Shown one piece after another: positions 7,919 to 15,166 of a DNA stretch of 20,328 bases (its first letter is position 1; every line of letters begins with the position of its first letter). A model generated the notes under the pieces. That model saw nothing but the letters and a program-made list of their open reading frames with translations, searched no databases and had not been told where the DNA came from. The DNA is from CAYMZB01 sp964394845 (GTDB lineage: Bacteria > Patescibacteriota > Microgenomatia > Daviesbacterales > UBA10151), in NCBI GenBank assembly GCA_964394845.1, contig CAYMZB010000072.1, positions 1 to 20,328 on the forward strand. The letters are read 5' to 3'. A program made the translations under genes and the position numbers.

Positions 7919-9964
7919 ATGCAAAATCTCGTTATTGTAGAAAGTCCGATTAAAGCTCGTACCCTCCAAAAGTTCTTGGGTGATAAATATCAAATTGAGG
8001 CCTCAATGGGGCATATCCGCGACCTGCCTAAAGGAGAACTTGGGGTGGATACAGATCATGATTTTGAGCCTCGATATATTATTCCGCGCGATAAGACGAA
8101 AAGAGTTAATGAATTAAAGAAATTGGCAAAAGACGCAAAGGTTCTTTGGCTTGCAACAGATCTTGACCGTGAGGGCGAGGCTATCGCCTGGCATATTTCC
8201 GAATTGCTAGGCAATTCCGAGCGAAAAGCGGAAGATGTAAAACGAGTAGTATTTCATGAGATTACCGAAGAAGCCATCAAAGTAGCTTTCAGGCACCCCC
8301 GCGAACTTAATCTTAAGCTAATAGATGCCCAACAGGCAAGAAGAGTTTTAGACAGGTTAGTAGGCTATAAACTTTCTCCTTTGCTTTGGGAAAAAATCAA
8401 AAAAGGACTTTCTGCCGGCAGGGTTCAGTCTGTTGCTTTAAGACTGATTGTGGAAAGAGAAAGGGAAATAACTGCTTTTAAGCCGGAGGAATATTGGATA
8501 ATTGAGGCAGAGTTGACACCAAGTGTAATCCTGAGCGAGCAAAGCGAGTCGAAGGATCTCTCGCGGATGCGAGACTCAAACACATTTCTTGCAACATTAA
8601 TTGAGAAAGATGGCAAAAAGCTGGAAATTAGAAATAAAGAACAAGCAGACCAGCATGTTAAAAACCTTGAAAAATCAAAGCATACGGTGGCCAAAGTTTC
8701 TCAAAAAGAAGTCAGACGCAATCCTTATCCTCCTTTTACCACAGCCACCCTCTTACCTGCAGCAGCCAATAAACTTGGGTATTCAGCCAAGAAAACCATG
8801 ATGCTGGCCCAGGCGTTATATGAACAGGGCCTTATTACTTATATGAGAACAGATTCTGTTAATTTAGCTCCCGTGGCAATCGGGTCAGTCAGGTCTTATA
8901 TTGAAAGCTTTTTTGGTAAATCTTATTTGCCTGGCAGCCCCAGAATTTTTAAATCTAAATCAAAGAATGCCCAGGAAGCTCATGAGGCGATCAGAGTAAC
9001 AGATGTACGCACACAAGGTGAGACCTTGCGAGGCAGAGATAATTTTAATAAAGATCATGTCAGACTTTATGATCTGATCTGGAAAAGGTTTGTGGCTTGT
9101 CAGATGAATGAGGTAGTCTTGGATCAAACCACAATTGATGTAAAGGCAGCATCTTCCACAGAGGCGTATTTGCTAAGAGTTACTGGTAGTGTTATCAAAT
9201 TTGATGGTTGGTTAAAACTATATGGAAAAGACGTTGAAGAAAAAGAAGATGAGAAAAATCAAGTTTTGCCAAAGTTATCTTTAGACCAACCATTAAATCT
9301 GATTCAGCTTTTACCAGCTCAGCGCTTTACAGAACCTCCCCCAAGATACAATGAGGCTTCTCTTATTAAGAAATTGGAAGAATTGGGGATTGGCAGGCCT
9401 TCAACTTATGCTCCAACACTGTCTACTATTCAGGAAAGATTTTATGTAGAAAAACTAGAAAGGAAGTTTATACCAACTGCTTTAGGCATGACAGTTACAG
9501 ATTTTCTGGTTACAAATTTTGCAGAAATTTTGGATTATTCCTTTACTGCCCAAATGGAGGATGAGTTGGATGAGATAGCCAGGGGCGAAAGAGAATGGCG
9601 GCCAACTCTACGCGATTTTTATGGACCATTTGAAAAGAAATTGGAAGAAACAGAAAAAACCGCTGAAAAAGTGAAGATGGAAGTACAATTTGCCGGTAAA
9701 AAGTGTCCAGAGTGTGGAAAAGAGTTGATTATTAGAATAGGTAAGTTTGGAAAGTTTTTAGCGTGTTTGGGATTTCCGCAGTGTAAGTATACGGAAAGTT
9801 TGGAAGAAAAAATTAATGTTAAATGTCCTTTGGATGGTGGAGAAGTGGTAGTAAGAAAAACCAGAAAAGGTAAAACTTTCTATGGCTGTAAAAACTGGCC
9901 GGGTTGTAAATTCGCTTCCTGGAATAAACCTAAGCCAAACACCCCTGTTATTGCGAGCGAATGA
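7919..9964 (+). CDS. topA: DNA topoisomerase I
   Basis: A 681-residue type IA topoisomerase that relaxes negative supercoils through a 5'-phosphotyrosine link. The Toprim domain has Glu8 (VESP) and the metal-binding DLDRE (Asp81, Asp83, Glu85). The catalytic tyrosine is Tyr308 in GLITYMRTDS. GRPSTYAPT and EPPPRYNEASL are also present. The C-terminus has one four-cysteine ribbon (Cys596, 599, 616, 622) and a second with only three cysteines (636, 657, 663), where CPLDGG replaces the usual CPxCGG. Residues about 201-222 are an in-frame insertion encoded by a dispersed repeat, and the last four residues with the stop come from a second repeat. AAAGGA at 7904-7909 is a fair ribosome-binding site. 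The gene follows the small membrane protein gene by 49 bp. Confidence 0.95.
   Translation: MQNLVIVESPIKARTLQKFLGDKYQIEASMGHIRDLPKGELGVDTDHDFEPRYIIPRDKTKRVNELKKLAKDAKVLWLATDLDREGEAIAWHISELLGNSERKAEDVKRVVFHEITEEAIKVAFRHPRELNLKLIDAQQARRVLDRLVGYKLSPLLWEKIKKGLSAGRVQSVALRLIVEREREITAFKPEEYWIIEAELTPSVILSEQSESKDLSRMRDSNTFLATLIEKDGKKLEIRNKEQADQHVKNLEKSKHTVAKVSQKEVRRNPYPPFTTATLLPAAANKLGYSAKKTMMLAQALYEQGLITYMRTDSVNLAPVAIGSVRSYIESFFGKSYLPGSPRIFKSKSKNAQEAHEAIRVTDVRTQGETLRGRDNFNKDHVRLYDLIWKRFVACQMNEVVLDQTTIDVKAASSTEAYLLRVTGSVIKFDGWLKLYGKDVEEKEDEKNQVLPKLSLDQPLNLIQLLPAQRFTEPPPRYNEASLIKKLEELGIGRPSTYAPTLSTIQERFYVEKLERKFIPTALGMTVTDFLVTNFAEILDYSFTAQMEDELDEIARGEREWRPTLRDFYGPFEKKLEETEKTAEKVKMEVQFAGKKCPECGKELIIRIGKFGKFLACLGFPQCKYTESLEEKINVKCPLDGGEVVVRKTRKGKTFYGCKNWPGCKFASWNKPKPNTPVIASE
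8525..8577. repeat. Dispersed palindromic repeat inserted in frame inside topA
   Basis: The segment begins GTAATCCTGAGCGAG and contains GTCGAAGGATCTC, then a hairpin TCTCGC-GGAT-GCGAGA at 8559-8574. GAGTC (8546-8550) and GACTC (8573-8577) pair outside it. From memory, the CCTGAGCGA and GAAGGATCTC cores match a short repeat common in many bacterial genomes. It is translated in topA as a polar Ser-rich stretch (about residues 203-220) at a point where other TopA proteins have no extra residues. Confidence 0.7.
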
Positions 9965-9978
9965 AACGAGCGTGGCAA
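9951..9978. repeat. Short GC-rich repeat at the topA stop codon
   Basis: This segment starts TTGCGAGCGAATG and ends CGAGCGTGGCAA, with TTGC and GCAA as inverted ends and two CGAGCG copies inside. It contrasts with the AT-rich surroundings and resembles dispersed repeats of the TTGCGAGCGA type seen in other genomes (from memory). It supplies the last four codons (IASE) and the TGA of topA. Confidence 0.5.
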
Positions 9979-9987
9979 ACTTAGTGA

Positions 9988-10016
9988 TTGAAATTTGGTC
10001 ATTAATTTAGTATGAT
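9988..10016 (+). promoter_or_regulatory. pyrG promoter
   Basis: TTGAAA at 9988-9993 and TATGAT at 10011-10016 are separated by exactly 17 bp. The predicted transcript start is near 10022-10023, in GGGCC, leaving a leader of about 42 nt before the pyrG ATG. Confidence 0.6.
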
Positions 10017-10021
10017 AATGA

Positions 10022-10064
10022 GGGCCTCAAAATACTTCGGATTTAGACGGATCCCCCAAAGATT
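10022..10064 (+). promoter_or_regulatory. Possible CTP-sensing pyrG leader (GGGCC start, CCCCC before the ATG)
   Basis: The predicted mRNA begins GGGCC (10022-10026). In Bacillus, pyrG transcripts start GGGC, and low CTP makes the polymerase stutter and add G residues, which then pair with a C/U-rich leader segment. Here the matching segment could be CCCCC at 10053-10057, 7 nt before the ATG. No intrinsic terminator and no Shine-Dalgarno sequence are seen, so any control would probably act on translation. This is inference from sequence resemblance. Confidence 0.3.
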
Positions 10065-11690
10065 ATGAAATACATTTTTGTTAGCGGTGGTGTTATTAGC
10101 GGAATTGGCAAAGGAACAACTGCTGCCTCCATTGCCTTCCTCTTAAAATCCGCCATGTATAAAGTTGCTCTTATAAAATTTGAAAACTATTTAAATTTGG
10201 ATGCGGGGACCATTAATCCTATTGAACATGGTGATCCATTTCTTTGTGAAGACGGAACAGAAGCGGACATGGATATCGGCACCTATGAAAAGTTTTTAGA
10301 TGAGGATATGGGTAAAGACAACTTTGTGACCATGGGTAGAATTTATCAGACTGTGATTGATAGAGAAAGAAGGTTTGAATATAACGGAGAAGACGTAGAA
10401 GCCATTCCTCATATCACCAATGAGATTACGGATAGGATTAATCACCTTGGCAGGTCAAAAAAAGCAGATATAGTCATTATAGAACTCGGCGGGACAGCCG
10501 GAGAGTATCAAAATGTTTTCTACTATGAAGCCTCCAGAATTATGACCCTGCAAAATCCCGGGGATGTTTTGCATATTCATGTTTCTTACGTTCCTACTCC
10601 GCCTCATCTGGGTGAACCGAAAACCAAACCTACTCAACTGTCAGTTAGAACTTTAAACTCTTTGGGCATTCAGCCGGACTTTGTTATTACCCGGTCCGAA
10701 AAATACCTGGATCAAAGAAGAAGGGAAAGATTTGCCTTGTTTTGCAACATGAAGCCGGAAGACATTATTTCTAATCCGGATTTACCTTCTGTCTATGAAA
10801 TTCCTTTAGTTTTACATAAGCAGAACCTGGATGAAAAAATACTGAAGAAATTAAGATTAAGGATAAGTAAACCTAATCTGAAGCCTTGGGAAAAATTAGT
10901 TGAGCAAATCAACAGCAAAAAAGATAAACAAATTGAAATTGCGATTGTAGGTAAGTATTTTGGCACAGGTGATTACCAGCTTAAAGATTCCTATGCCGCG
11001 CTTTTTGATGCTATTGATCATGCCAGCTTCAAAGTTGGCGTGGCAGTTAAAACTAAATGGATTGATGCGGAAAAAGTAGAGAAAGAGGGGACAGAAGTGA
11101 TTGGAAATCCTGATGGGTTGATTGTTCCAATTGGATGGGGTGAAAGAGGCTCAGAAGGAATGATTATTGCAGCCTCATATGCAAGAGAGAAGAAAATTCC
11201 TTATTTGGGTCTTTGTTATGGAATGCAGCTGGCAGTAATTGCCTTTGCAAGAGATATCTTAGGTTGGATAGATGCCAATACCACTGAAAACAATAAGACT
11301 ACCAAGCATCCGGTAGTTCACTTAATGCCCAAACAGCAGGAATTTATGGAAAAAAGAGCGTATGGCGGGACCATGAGGCTTGGTTCTTGGGATGCGCTAG
11401 TCAAAAAAGGAACCCGCGCTTTTGAAATTTACAAAACCCAACACACTGCTGAACGGCATAGGCACCGCTACGAGTTTAATAATGAATATATCAAGGATTT
11501 TGAAAGCAAGGGGTTAGTAATTAGCGCAAGATCAAAAGTAGAGAATCTGGTAGAAATAATAGAATTACCTAAAGAAGTTCACCCTTTCTATATGGGAACT
11601 CAAGGGCATCCGGAATATAAATCAAGGCCACTATCTCCTCATCCAATATTTGTGGGTTTTCTTCAAGCTGCTAAAGAGAATAAGTTATGA
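10065..11690 (+). CDS. pyrG: CTP synthase, divergent form
   Basis: A 541-residue enzyme that makes CTP from UTP, ATP and glutamine. The N-terminal synthase domain (about 1-265) has the P-loop GIGKGT (Lys16), ADMDIGTYEKF (Asp70) and ELGGTAG with Glu140. The C-terminal glutaminase (about 285-535) has the nucleophile in GLCYGMQ (Cys384), RHRHRYE, and His515/Glu517 in QGHPEY. Length and domain order are normal. Several usually fixed positions differ: the UTP/CTP-contacting GDIES is GEYQN here, KLDPY is KFENY, the oxyanion-hole GGFGxRG is IGWGERG, and QFHPEF is QGHPEY. The catalytic residues are intact, so it should work, perhaps with altered feedback by CTP. The stop overlaps the tmk start (ATGA), and it has its own promoter. 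Confidence 0.93.
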   Translation: MKYIFVSGGVISGIGKGTTAASIAFLLKSAMYKVALIKFENYLNLDAGTINPIEHGDPFLCEDGTEADMDIGTYEKFLDEDMGKDNFVTMGRIYQTVIDRERRFEYNGEDVEAIPHITNEITDRINHLGRSKKADIVIIELGGTAGEYQNVFYYEASRIMTLQNPGDVLHIHVSYVPTPPHLGEPKTKPTQLSVRTLNSLGIQPDFVITRSEKYLDQRRRERFALFCNMKPEDIISNPDLPSVYEIPLVLHKQNLDEKILKKLRLRISKPNLKPWEKLVEQINSKKDKQIEIAIVGKYFGTGDYQLKDSYAALFDAIDHASFKVGVAVKTKWIDAEKVEKEGTEVIGNPDGLIVPIGWGERGSEGMIIAASYAREKKIPYLGLCYGMQLAVIAFARDILGWIDANTTENNKTTKHPVVHLMPKQQEFMEKRAYGGTMRLGSWDALVKKGTRAFEIYKTQHTAERHRHRYEFNNEYIKDFESKGLVISARSKVENLVEIIELPKEVHPFYMGTQGHPEYKSRPLSPHPIFVGFLQAAKENKL

Positions 11691-12343
11691 AAAAGGGATC
11701 CCTGATTGTTATAGATGGGATTGATGGGTCCGGGAAGACTACACAGGTAGAACTTCTAACAAAATACTTAGTTGCCAAAAATATTTCACATGAGACGATA
11801 AGTTTCCCCGGATATGAAGAAAATATTTACGGAGGCTTGGTTAAAAGATATCTGGAGGGGGAATTTGGTTCTATCAGTGAGGTTAATCCATACTTAATGG
11901 CTTTAGCTTATGCTGGAAATAGAGCTTTAGCTAAACCTTTAATAGAAGATTGGATCAGTAGCGAGAAGTTGGTAATTGCCAACAGGTATATTTCCTCCAG
12001 TAAGGCTCATTTGGGAGCAAATTTACCTGAAGAAAAAAGAGAAGAATTTATGGGATGGCTGGATCAGTTAGAGTATGAAATAAATGGTTTACCAAAAGAG
12101 GATTTAACTATCCTTTTAAATGTGGACCCTGAAATTGGGCAAAAAAACGTCCAAGGCGGAACAGTTGATATTCATGAAGATAATCTAAAGCATCTTGAGG
12201 AGGCAGCAAAAATTTATCTGGAACTTGCAAAAAAAGAAAGCAACTGGTATGTTGTCGACTGCATGAAAAACAAAGAAATGAAAACCAGGGATGATGTTCA
12301 TCAAGAAATTATGGATATTTTACAAAAGAAACTAGATGACTAA
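11687..12343 (+). CDS. tmk: Thymidylate kinase (dTMP kinase)
   Basis: A 218-residue P-loop kinase that phosphorylates dTMP to dTDP with ATP. Visible motifs are the P-loop GIDGSGKT (11-18), FPGYE (40-44, normally FPR or FPG in this family), NRY (99-101) followed by SSSKAHLGA, which matches the DRY-SS-AYQG dTMP-binding motif, and a lid region with DIHED (161-165). The LID lacks the arginine-rich form of the E. coli enzyme. The start overlaps pyrG by 4 bp and the end overlaps the next gene by 8 bp, so CTP and dTTP supply are coupled in one transcript. A broader dNMP kinase role cannot be excluded. Confidence 0.85.
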   Translation: MKKGSLIVIDGIDGSGKTTQVELLTKYLVAKNISHETISFPGYEENIYGGLVKRYLEGEFGSISEVNPYLMALAYAGNRALAKPLIEDWISSEKLVIANRYISSSKAHLGANLPEEKREEFMGWLDQLEYEINGLPKEDLTILLNVDPEIGQKNVQGGTVDIHEDNLKHLEEAAKIYLELAKKESNWYVVDCMKNKEMKTRDDVHQEIMDILQKKLDD

Positions 12344-12818
12344 ATTTAGAATACAGTCAGGATTAATAATTATACTGGCTCTTTTTGCCTTGTCACTCCT
12401 CCTTTCTCAAAAGGCAAACCCTGATATGCCGCCATTTTTTGCTTTAAAAAGAATACAGGAAAAAGTTTTTCTTAATTTTAAATCCAATCCGGAAGACAAG
12501 TTAGAATATTTAAATCATCTACTGAGTAACCGTTTAGTTGAGCTTTCAAATGTTGTAAAAAATAAAAATTATGATTATGTTTTAAAATCTTCTTTAAGGT
12601 ATTCAACCTTGGCTGGTCAAATAACTGATCTGATTATTGTAGATAATATGAAAGATAAAATACCGGTAATTACTGCTCAATTCATAGATCATCAGGCAGT
12701 ATTATACGATATATATGTAATTTATCCTAAAAATATTCCGGATAACGAAGAATGGAAATATATACAGGACGATATTAACTATTTAGATCTTTACTTGCAA
12801 AAATTATCAGAGCAATAG
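12336..12818 (+). CDS. DUF5667-like single-span membrane protein
   Basis: A 160-residue protein with one N-terminal membrane helix (about 8-25) and an extracytoplasmic helical domain. The stretch from PPFFALKRIQEKV through a polar helix to LSNRLVEL (about 32-70) matches the pattern of DUF5667 proteins (short Pro-rich lead, LKR.xE, then helix ending NRLxE), which are common in Patescibacteria and Actinobacteria. Their function is unknown. The gene is the last of the pyrG unit and overlaps tmk by 8 bp. It ends only 3 bp from the 3' end of the convergent ACT-domain gene. A membrane role unrelated to nucleotide metabolism is likely, and the operon may be one of convenience. Confidence 0.6.
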   Translation: MTKFRIQSGLIIILALFALSLLLSQKANPDMPPFFALKRIQEKVFLNFKSNPEDKLEYLNHLLSNRLVELSNVVKNKNYDYVLKSSLRYSTLAGQITDLIIVDNMKDKIPVITAQFIDHQAVLYDIYVIYPKNIPDNEEWKYIQDDINYLDLYLQKLSEQ

Positions 12819-12821
12819 GCT

Positions 12822-13466
12822 TTAAAGTCTTTTTAAGATAGAAAAAGCTTTTTCTACATCCTTGTCTTCAAAAATCATTGTTAGCTCAGTATAAGTAGAC
12901 AAGATTTCTACAATATTTATATTTTCCCAGGCAAGTCTTTTTAAGATATTATAGTCAACTCCAGGCGTGTAAACCATTTCTTTGGGAGTGCGGATAGTAA
13001 TAGAGGAAAGATTATTAATATTTGCAGTCATATTTTCACCGGCAAATATTGTCTTTATTTCCTTTGCAATTTCAGAACTTGCAATCAAGGTTGTTTCCCA
13101 AATGCCTTGGGTGAAGGTAAAGAATGTATCTTTCTTGTGAATATTTGCATTAAAAAGCTGCCTTTGTTTTTCCAAGAGCGTCTCTGAATTTTCAAAGGTA
13201 TATTCTGAAAGATTAGATTTTACAGTTAAATCAGAAAGAGTGAAGGGAATATTTTTAACACCCTTTCTTTCGGATAATTTGAGACTTATTCTTTTTAAAG
13301 CCATAACCAAGGCTCCTTCTTTGATATCTTTATAAAGCCTTTTTTCTAATTGGGGTTTAATCTCTCTGGCAAAAGCGGAATAATTAATAATTCCTTTAGA
13401 AAGTCCTTCCTCAATAAGAGGATAACCTTGAATTACTTCTTCTAAAGCATCAGAAATGCTAATCAT
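12822..13466 (-). CDS. Stand-alone ACT-domain protein, likely regulator beside aspartokinase
   Basis: A 214-residue soluble protein. The N-terminal 60 residues form a helical domain with LIEEGLSKGIINYSAFAREI and later GALVMALKRIS, a pattern found in a small family of proteins in archaea and some bacteria (from memory). The C-terminal part has an ACT-like fold signature: TPGVDYNILKRLAWENINIVEI, then TYTELTMIFED and VEKAFSILKRL (168-214). The segment 75-140 may be a second, weaker ACT unit. ACT domains bind amino acids and regulate enzymes such as aspartokinase. The adjacent divergent aspartokinase lacks ACT domains, so this protein may sense lysine or another amino acid for it, either by contact or as a transcription factor. 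Its promoter is strong and places the mRNA start at the ATG. Confidence 0.7.
   Translation of the reverse strand: MISISDALEEVIQGYPLIEEGLSKGIINYSAFAREIKPQLEKRLYKDIKEGALVMALKRISLKLSERKGVKNIPFTLSDLTVKSNLSEYTFENSETLLEKQRQLFNANIHKKDTFFTFTQGIWETTLIASSEIAKEIKTIFAGENMTANINNLSSITIRTPKEMVYTPGVDYNILKRLAWENINIVEILSTYTELTMIFEDKDVEKAFSILKRL
12839..12856. repeat. Perfect 18-bp palindrome near the convergent gene ends
   Basis: TAGAAAAAGCTTTTTCTA is its own reverse complement. It lies in the 3' coding part of the ACT-domain gene and 21 bp past the stop of the DUF5667-like gene. In RNA it gives a 7-bp AT-rich stem with AGCT loop but no following U-tract, so it is at best a weak terminator for the plus-strand unit. 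Confidence 0.4.
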
Positions 13467-13472
13467 GTTAAA

Positions 13473-13501
13473 ATCTTAACATTTTGCATAAATTTTGTCA
13501 A
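13473..13501 (-). promoter_or_regulatory. Promoter of the ACT-domain gene
   Basis: On the minus strand TTGACA (13501-13496) and TAAGAT (13478-13473) are separated by 17 bp, an almost ideal promoter. Only 6 nt lie between the -10 and the ATG at 13466, so the transcript should start at or next to the ATG. A small inverted repeat GTTAA-AATC-TTAAC (13467-13480) overlaps the -10 and could be an operator. Confidence 0.7.
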
Positions 13502-13515
13502 GAATATACATTTTT

Positions 13516-13543
13516 TTGACATTTGACTTCTAACAAGTAGAAT
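13516..13543 (+). promoter_or_regulatory. Promoter of the lysine/diaminopimelate cluster
   Basis: TTGACA (13516-13521) and TAGAAT (13538-13543) are separated by 16 bp, and 7 nt separate the -10 from the aspartokinase ATG at 13551. The transcript start is predicted at or within two bases of the ATG, with no room for a ribosome-binding site or a lysine riboswitch. Confidence 0.7.
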
Positions 13544-13550
13544 AACAGCT

Positions 13551-14423
13551 ATGAATAATATAGAAAGACCAATTGTGGCAAAGTTTGGAGGCACATCAGT
13601 TGCTACCAAAGAAGCAATTTTAACAATTGTTGAAATTGTAAGACGCGCTATTAGGAGACCAGTTTTAGTGGTTTCAGCTGTTAGTGGAATTACTGATGCT
13701 TTACTTAAAAGACAGATAGGGTTAGTTCGGACAATTCATCAAAGATTAATAGGAGAACTTTTTCCAGACAGAGAACTTAGATCAGGGATTGCAAGCTATA
13801 TCGATCAACAACTCAGAAGAATTGAAGAGATTACCAAAAAGACAAATCTTACCCCACCAGAAATAGATCAACTTGTTTCTTTTGGAGAGATTATTTCATC
13901 CTATATTATCTCAAAAGCGTTACAACTTCATGGTATAGCTTCGGAACAGGTAATTGCAACTAAAATGATTGTTACTGATGACAATTTTACAAAAGCAGAA
14001 TTCCTTCCTGAGGAAACACGAAAAAATGTTAGAAATATTTTAAGGCCTATTATAGAAAGAGGGGTTGTACCGGTTGTGACTGGTTTTATTGGATCAACCA
14101 AAAGTGGCAGAGTGACCACTTTAGGTAGAGGGGGTTCTGATTATTCTGCTTCTATTATTGGTTATTTCTTAGATGCTTCTGAAATTCAAATATGGACTGA
14201 TGTGGATGGAGTGTATACTGCTGATCCCAGAGTTGTAAAAAATGCTCAACTTTTACCAGTAATTTCTTATGAACAAGCTTTTCTTTTGGCTGATTCAGGA
14301 GCCAAAGTATTACACCCAAAAACCATGGGTCCAGCTTTAAAGGGTAATATTCCTATTAGAGTATTAAACACTTTTAATACAGAAAATTCAGGTACTTTAG
14401 TGACAACAGTTGAAGGAGTATAA
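13551..14423 (+). CDS. lysC: Aspartokinase, catalytic domain only
   Basis: A 290-residue aspartate kinase that makes aspartyl phosphate, the first step to diaminopimelate and lysine. Catalytic motifs are KFGGTSV (11-17), VSAVSG (41-46), SFGEIISS (110-117), TLGRGGSD (190-197), WTDVDGVYTADPR (215-227) and GAKVLHPKT (250-258). The protein stops about 30 residues after the kinase domain, at GTLVTT, where normal aspartokinases (about 400-460 residues) continue into two ACT domains. The loss is not a frameshift remnant: the TAA lies right before a good dapB ribosome-binding arrangement and the downstream DNA is dapB. The enzyme may thus be free of direct lysine feedback or be controlled by the neighbouring ACT protein. 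It is the first gene of the six-gene cluster. Confidence 0.93.
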   Translation: MNNIERPIVAKFGGTSVATKEAILTIVEIVRRAIRRPVLVVSAVSGITDALLKRQIGLVRTIHQRLIGELFPDRELRSGIASYIDQQLRRIEEITKKTNLTPPEIDQLVSFGEIISSYIISKALQLHGIASEQVIATKMIVTDDNFTKAEFLPEETRKNVRNILRPIIERGVVPVVTGFIGSTKSGRVTTLGRGGSDYSASIIGYFLDASEIQIWTDVDGVYTADPRVVKNAQLLPVISYEQAFLLADSGAKVLHPKTMGPALKGNIPIRVLNTFNTENSGTLVTTVEGV

Positions 14424-14425
14424 AA

Positions 14426-15166
14426 ATGAAAATAGCTTTAGTTGGTTTTGGAAATATGGGAAAAGAGGTCGAAAGGCTGATCAATGAATCAGGCAGGCAT
14501 CAAGTGGTTTCAAAAAGTCTTCAGGAAAAGGATGGTAAGTGGGATGAGCAAGGGCTTAAAGAGGCAGATGTAGTGATAGATTTTACCTCTCCTGAGGTGG
14601 TCTTAGAAAATATTAAAAAAGTGTCCTCTTTAGGAAAAAATATGGTAATTGGAACAACTGGCTGGTATGATCAGATGGATCAGGTAAAAAAAGTGGTTAA
14701 AGAAACAGGAATTGGTTTAATCTATGCCCAGAATTTCTCAATAGGTGCTAATATCTTTTTTAAGATGACAGCTTATGCTGCAAACCTTTTTGCCAAGTTT
14801 GGCAAATATGATGTCTATGGTTTTGAAATCCATCACAGCGGTAAAAAGGACAGCCCATCAGGTACAGCTTTAAGAATTGCCAAAGAAATTTTAGCAAAAT
14901 TTCCCTCTAAAAAGCTAATCCAAGCTGACAAATTGGATAGAAAAATAAACCCAGAAGAGCTACATTTTGCTTCAGTTAGAGGAGGTAGAAATCCTGGTTT
15001 CCATCAAGTTGTTTTCGACTCTTTGGCTGATTCAGTAACTCTGTCTCATGCTGCGCACAATCGGGTTGGTTTTGGTATGGGAGCTATTTTAGCAGCAGAG
15101 TTTATCAAAGAGAAAAAGGGCTTTTATAATTTTGATGAATTATTTGAAGTGGAGGTAAAAGAATGA
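14426..15166 (+). CDS. dapB: 4-hydroxy-tetrahydrodipicolinate reductase
   Basis: A 246-residue NAD(P)H-dependent enzyme that reduces the DapA product to tetrahydrodipicolinate. It has the nucleotide-binding GFGNMG (7-12), DFTSPE (52-57), GTTGW (76-80), NFSIG (103-107) and the substrate-binding motif HHSGKKDSPSGTA (136-148) with the catalytic His and Lys. RGGRNPGFHQ (185-194) corresponds to the usual RGGxxPGxH segment. The protein is slightly shorter than the E. coli one (273), as in many non-proteobacterial forms. AAGGAG at 14413-14418, 7 nt before the ATG, is a strong Shine-Dalgarno sequence inside the end of lysC, in contrast to the leaderless first gene. The stop overlaps dapA by 4 bp. Confidence 0.95.
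   Translation: MKIALVGFGNMGKEVERLINESGRHQVVSKSLQEKDGKWDEQGLKEADVVIDFTSPEVVLENIKKVSSLGKNMVIGTTGWYDQMDQVKKVVKETGIGLIYAQNFSIGANIFFKMTAYAANLFAKFGKYDVYGFEIHHSGKKDSPSGTALRIAKEILAKFPSKKLIQADKLDRKINPEELHFASVRGGRNPGFHQVVFDSLADSVTLSHAAHNRVGFGMGAILAAEFIKEKKGFYNFDELFEVEVKE

Noticed and set aside
13467..13550. Lysine riboswitch upstream of the lysine cluster
   Set aside because: The divergent gap is only 84 bp and the promoter places the transcript start at the aspartokinase ATG, so no leader exists to hold one.
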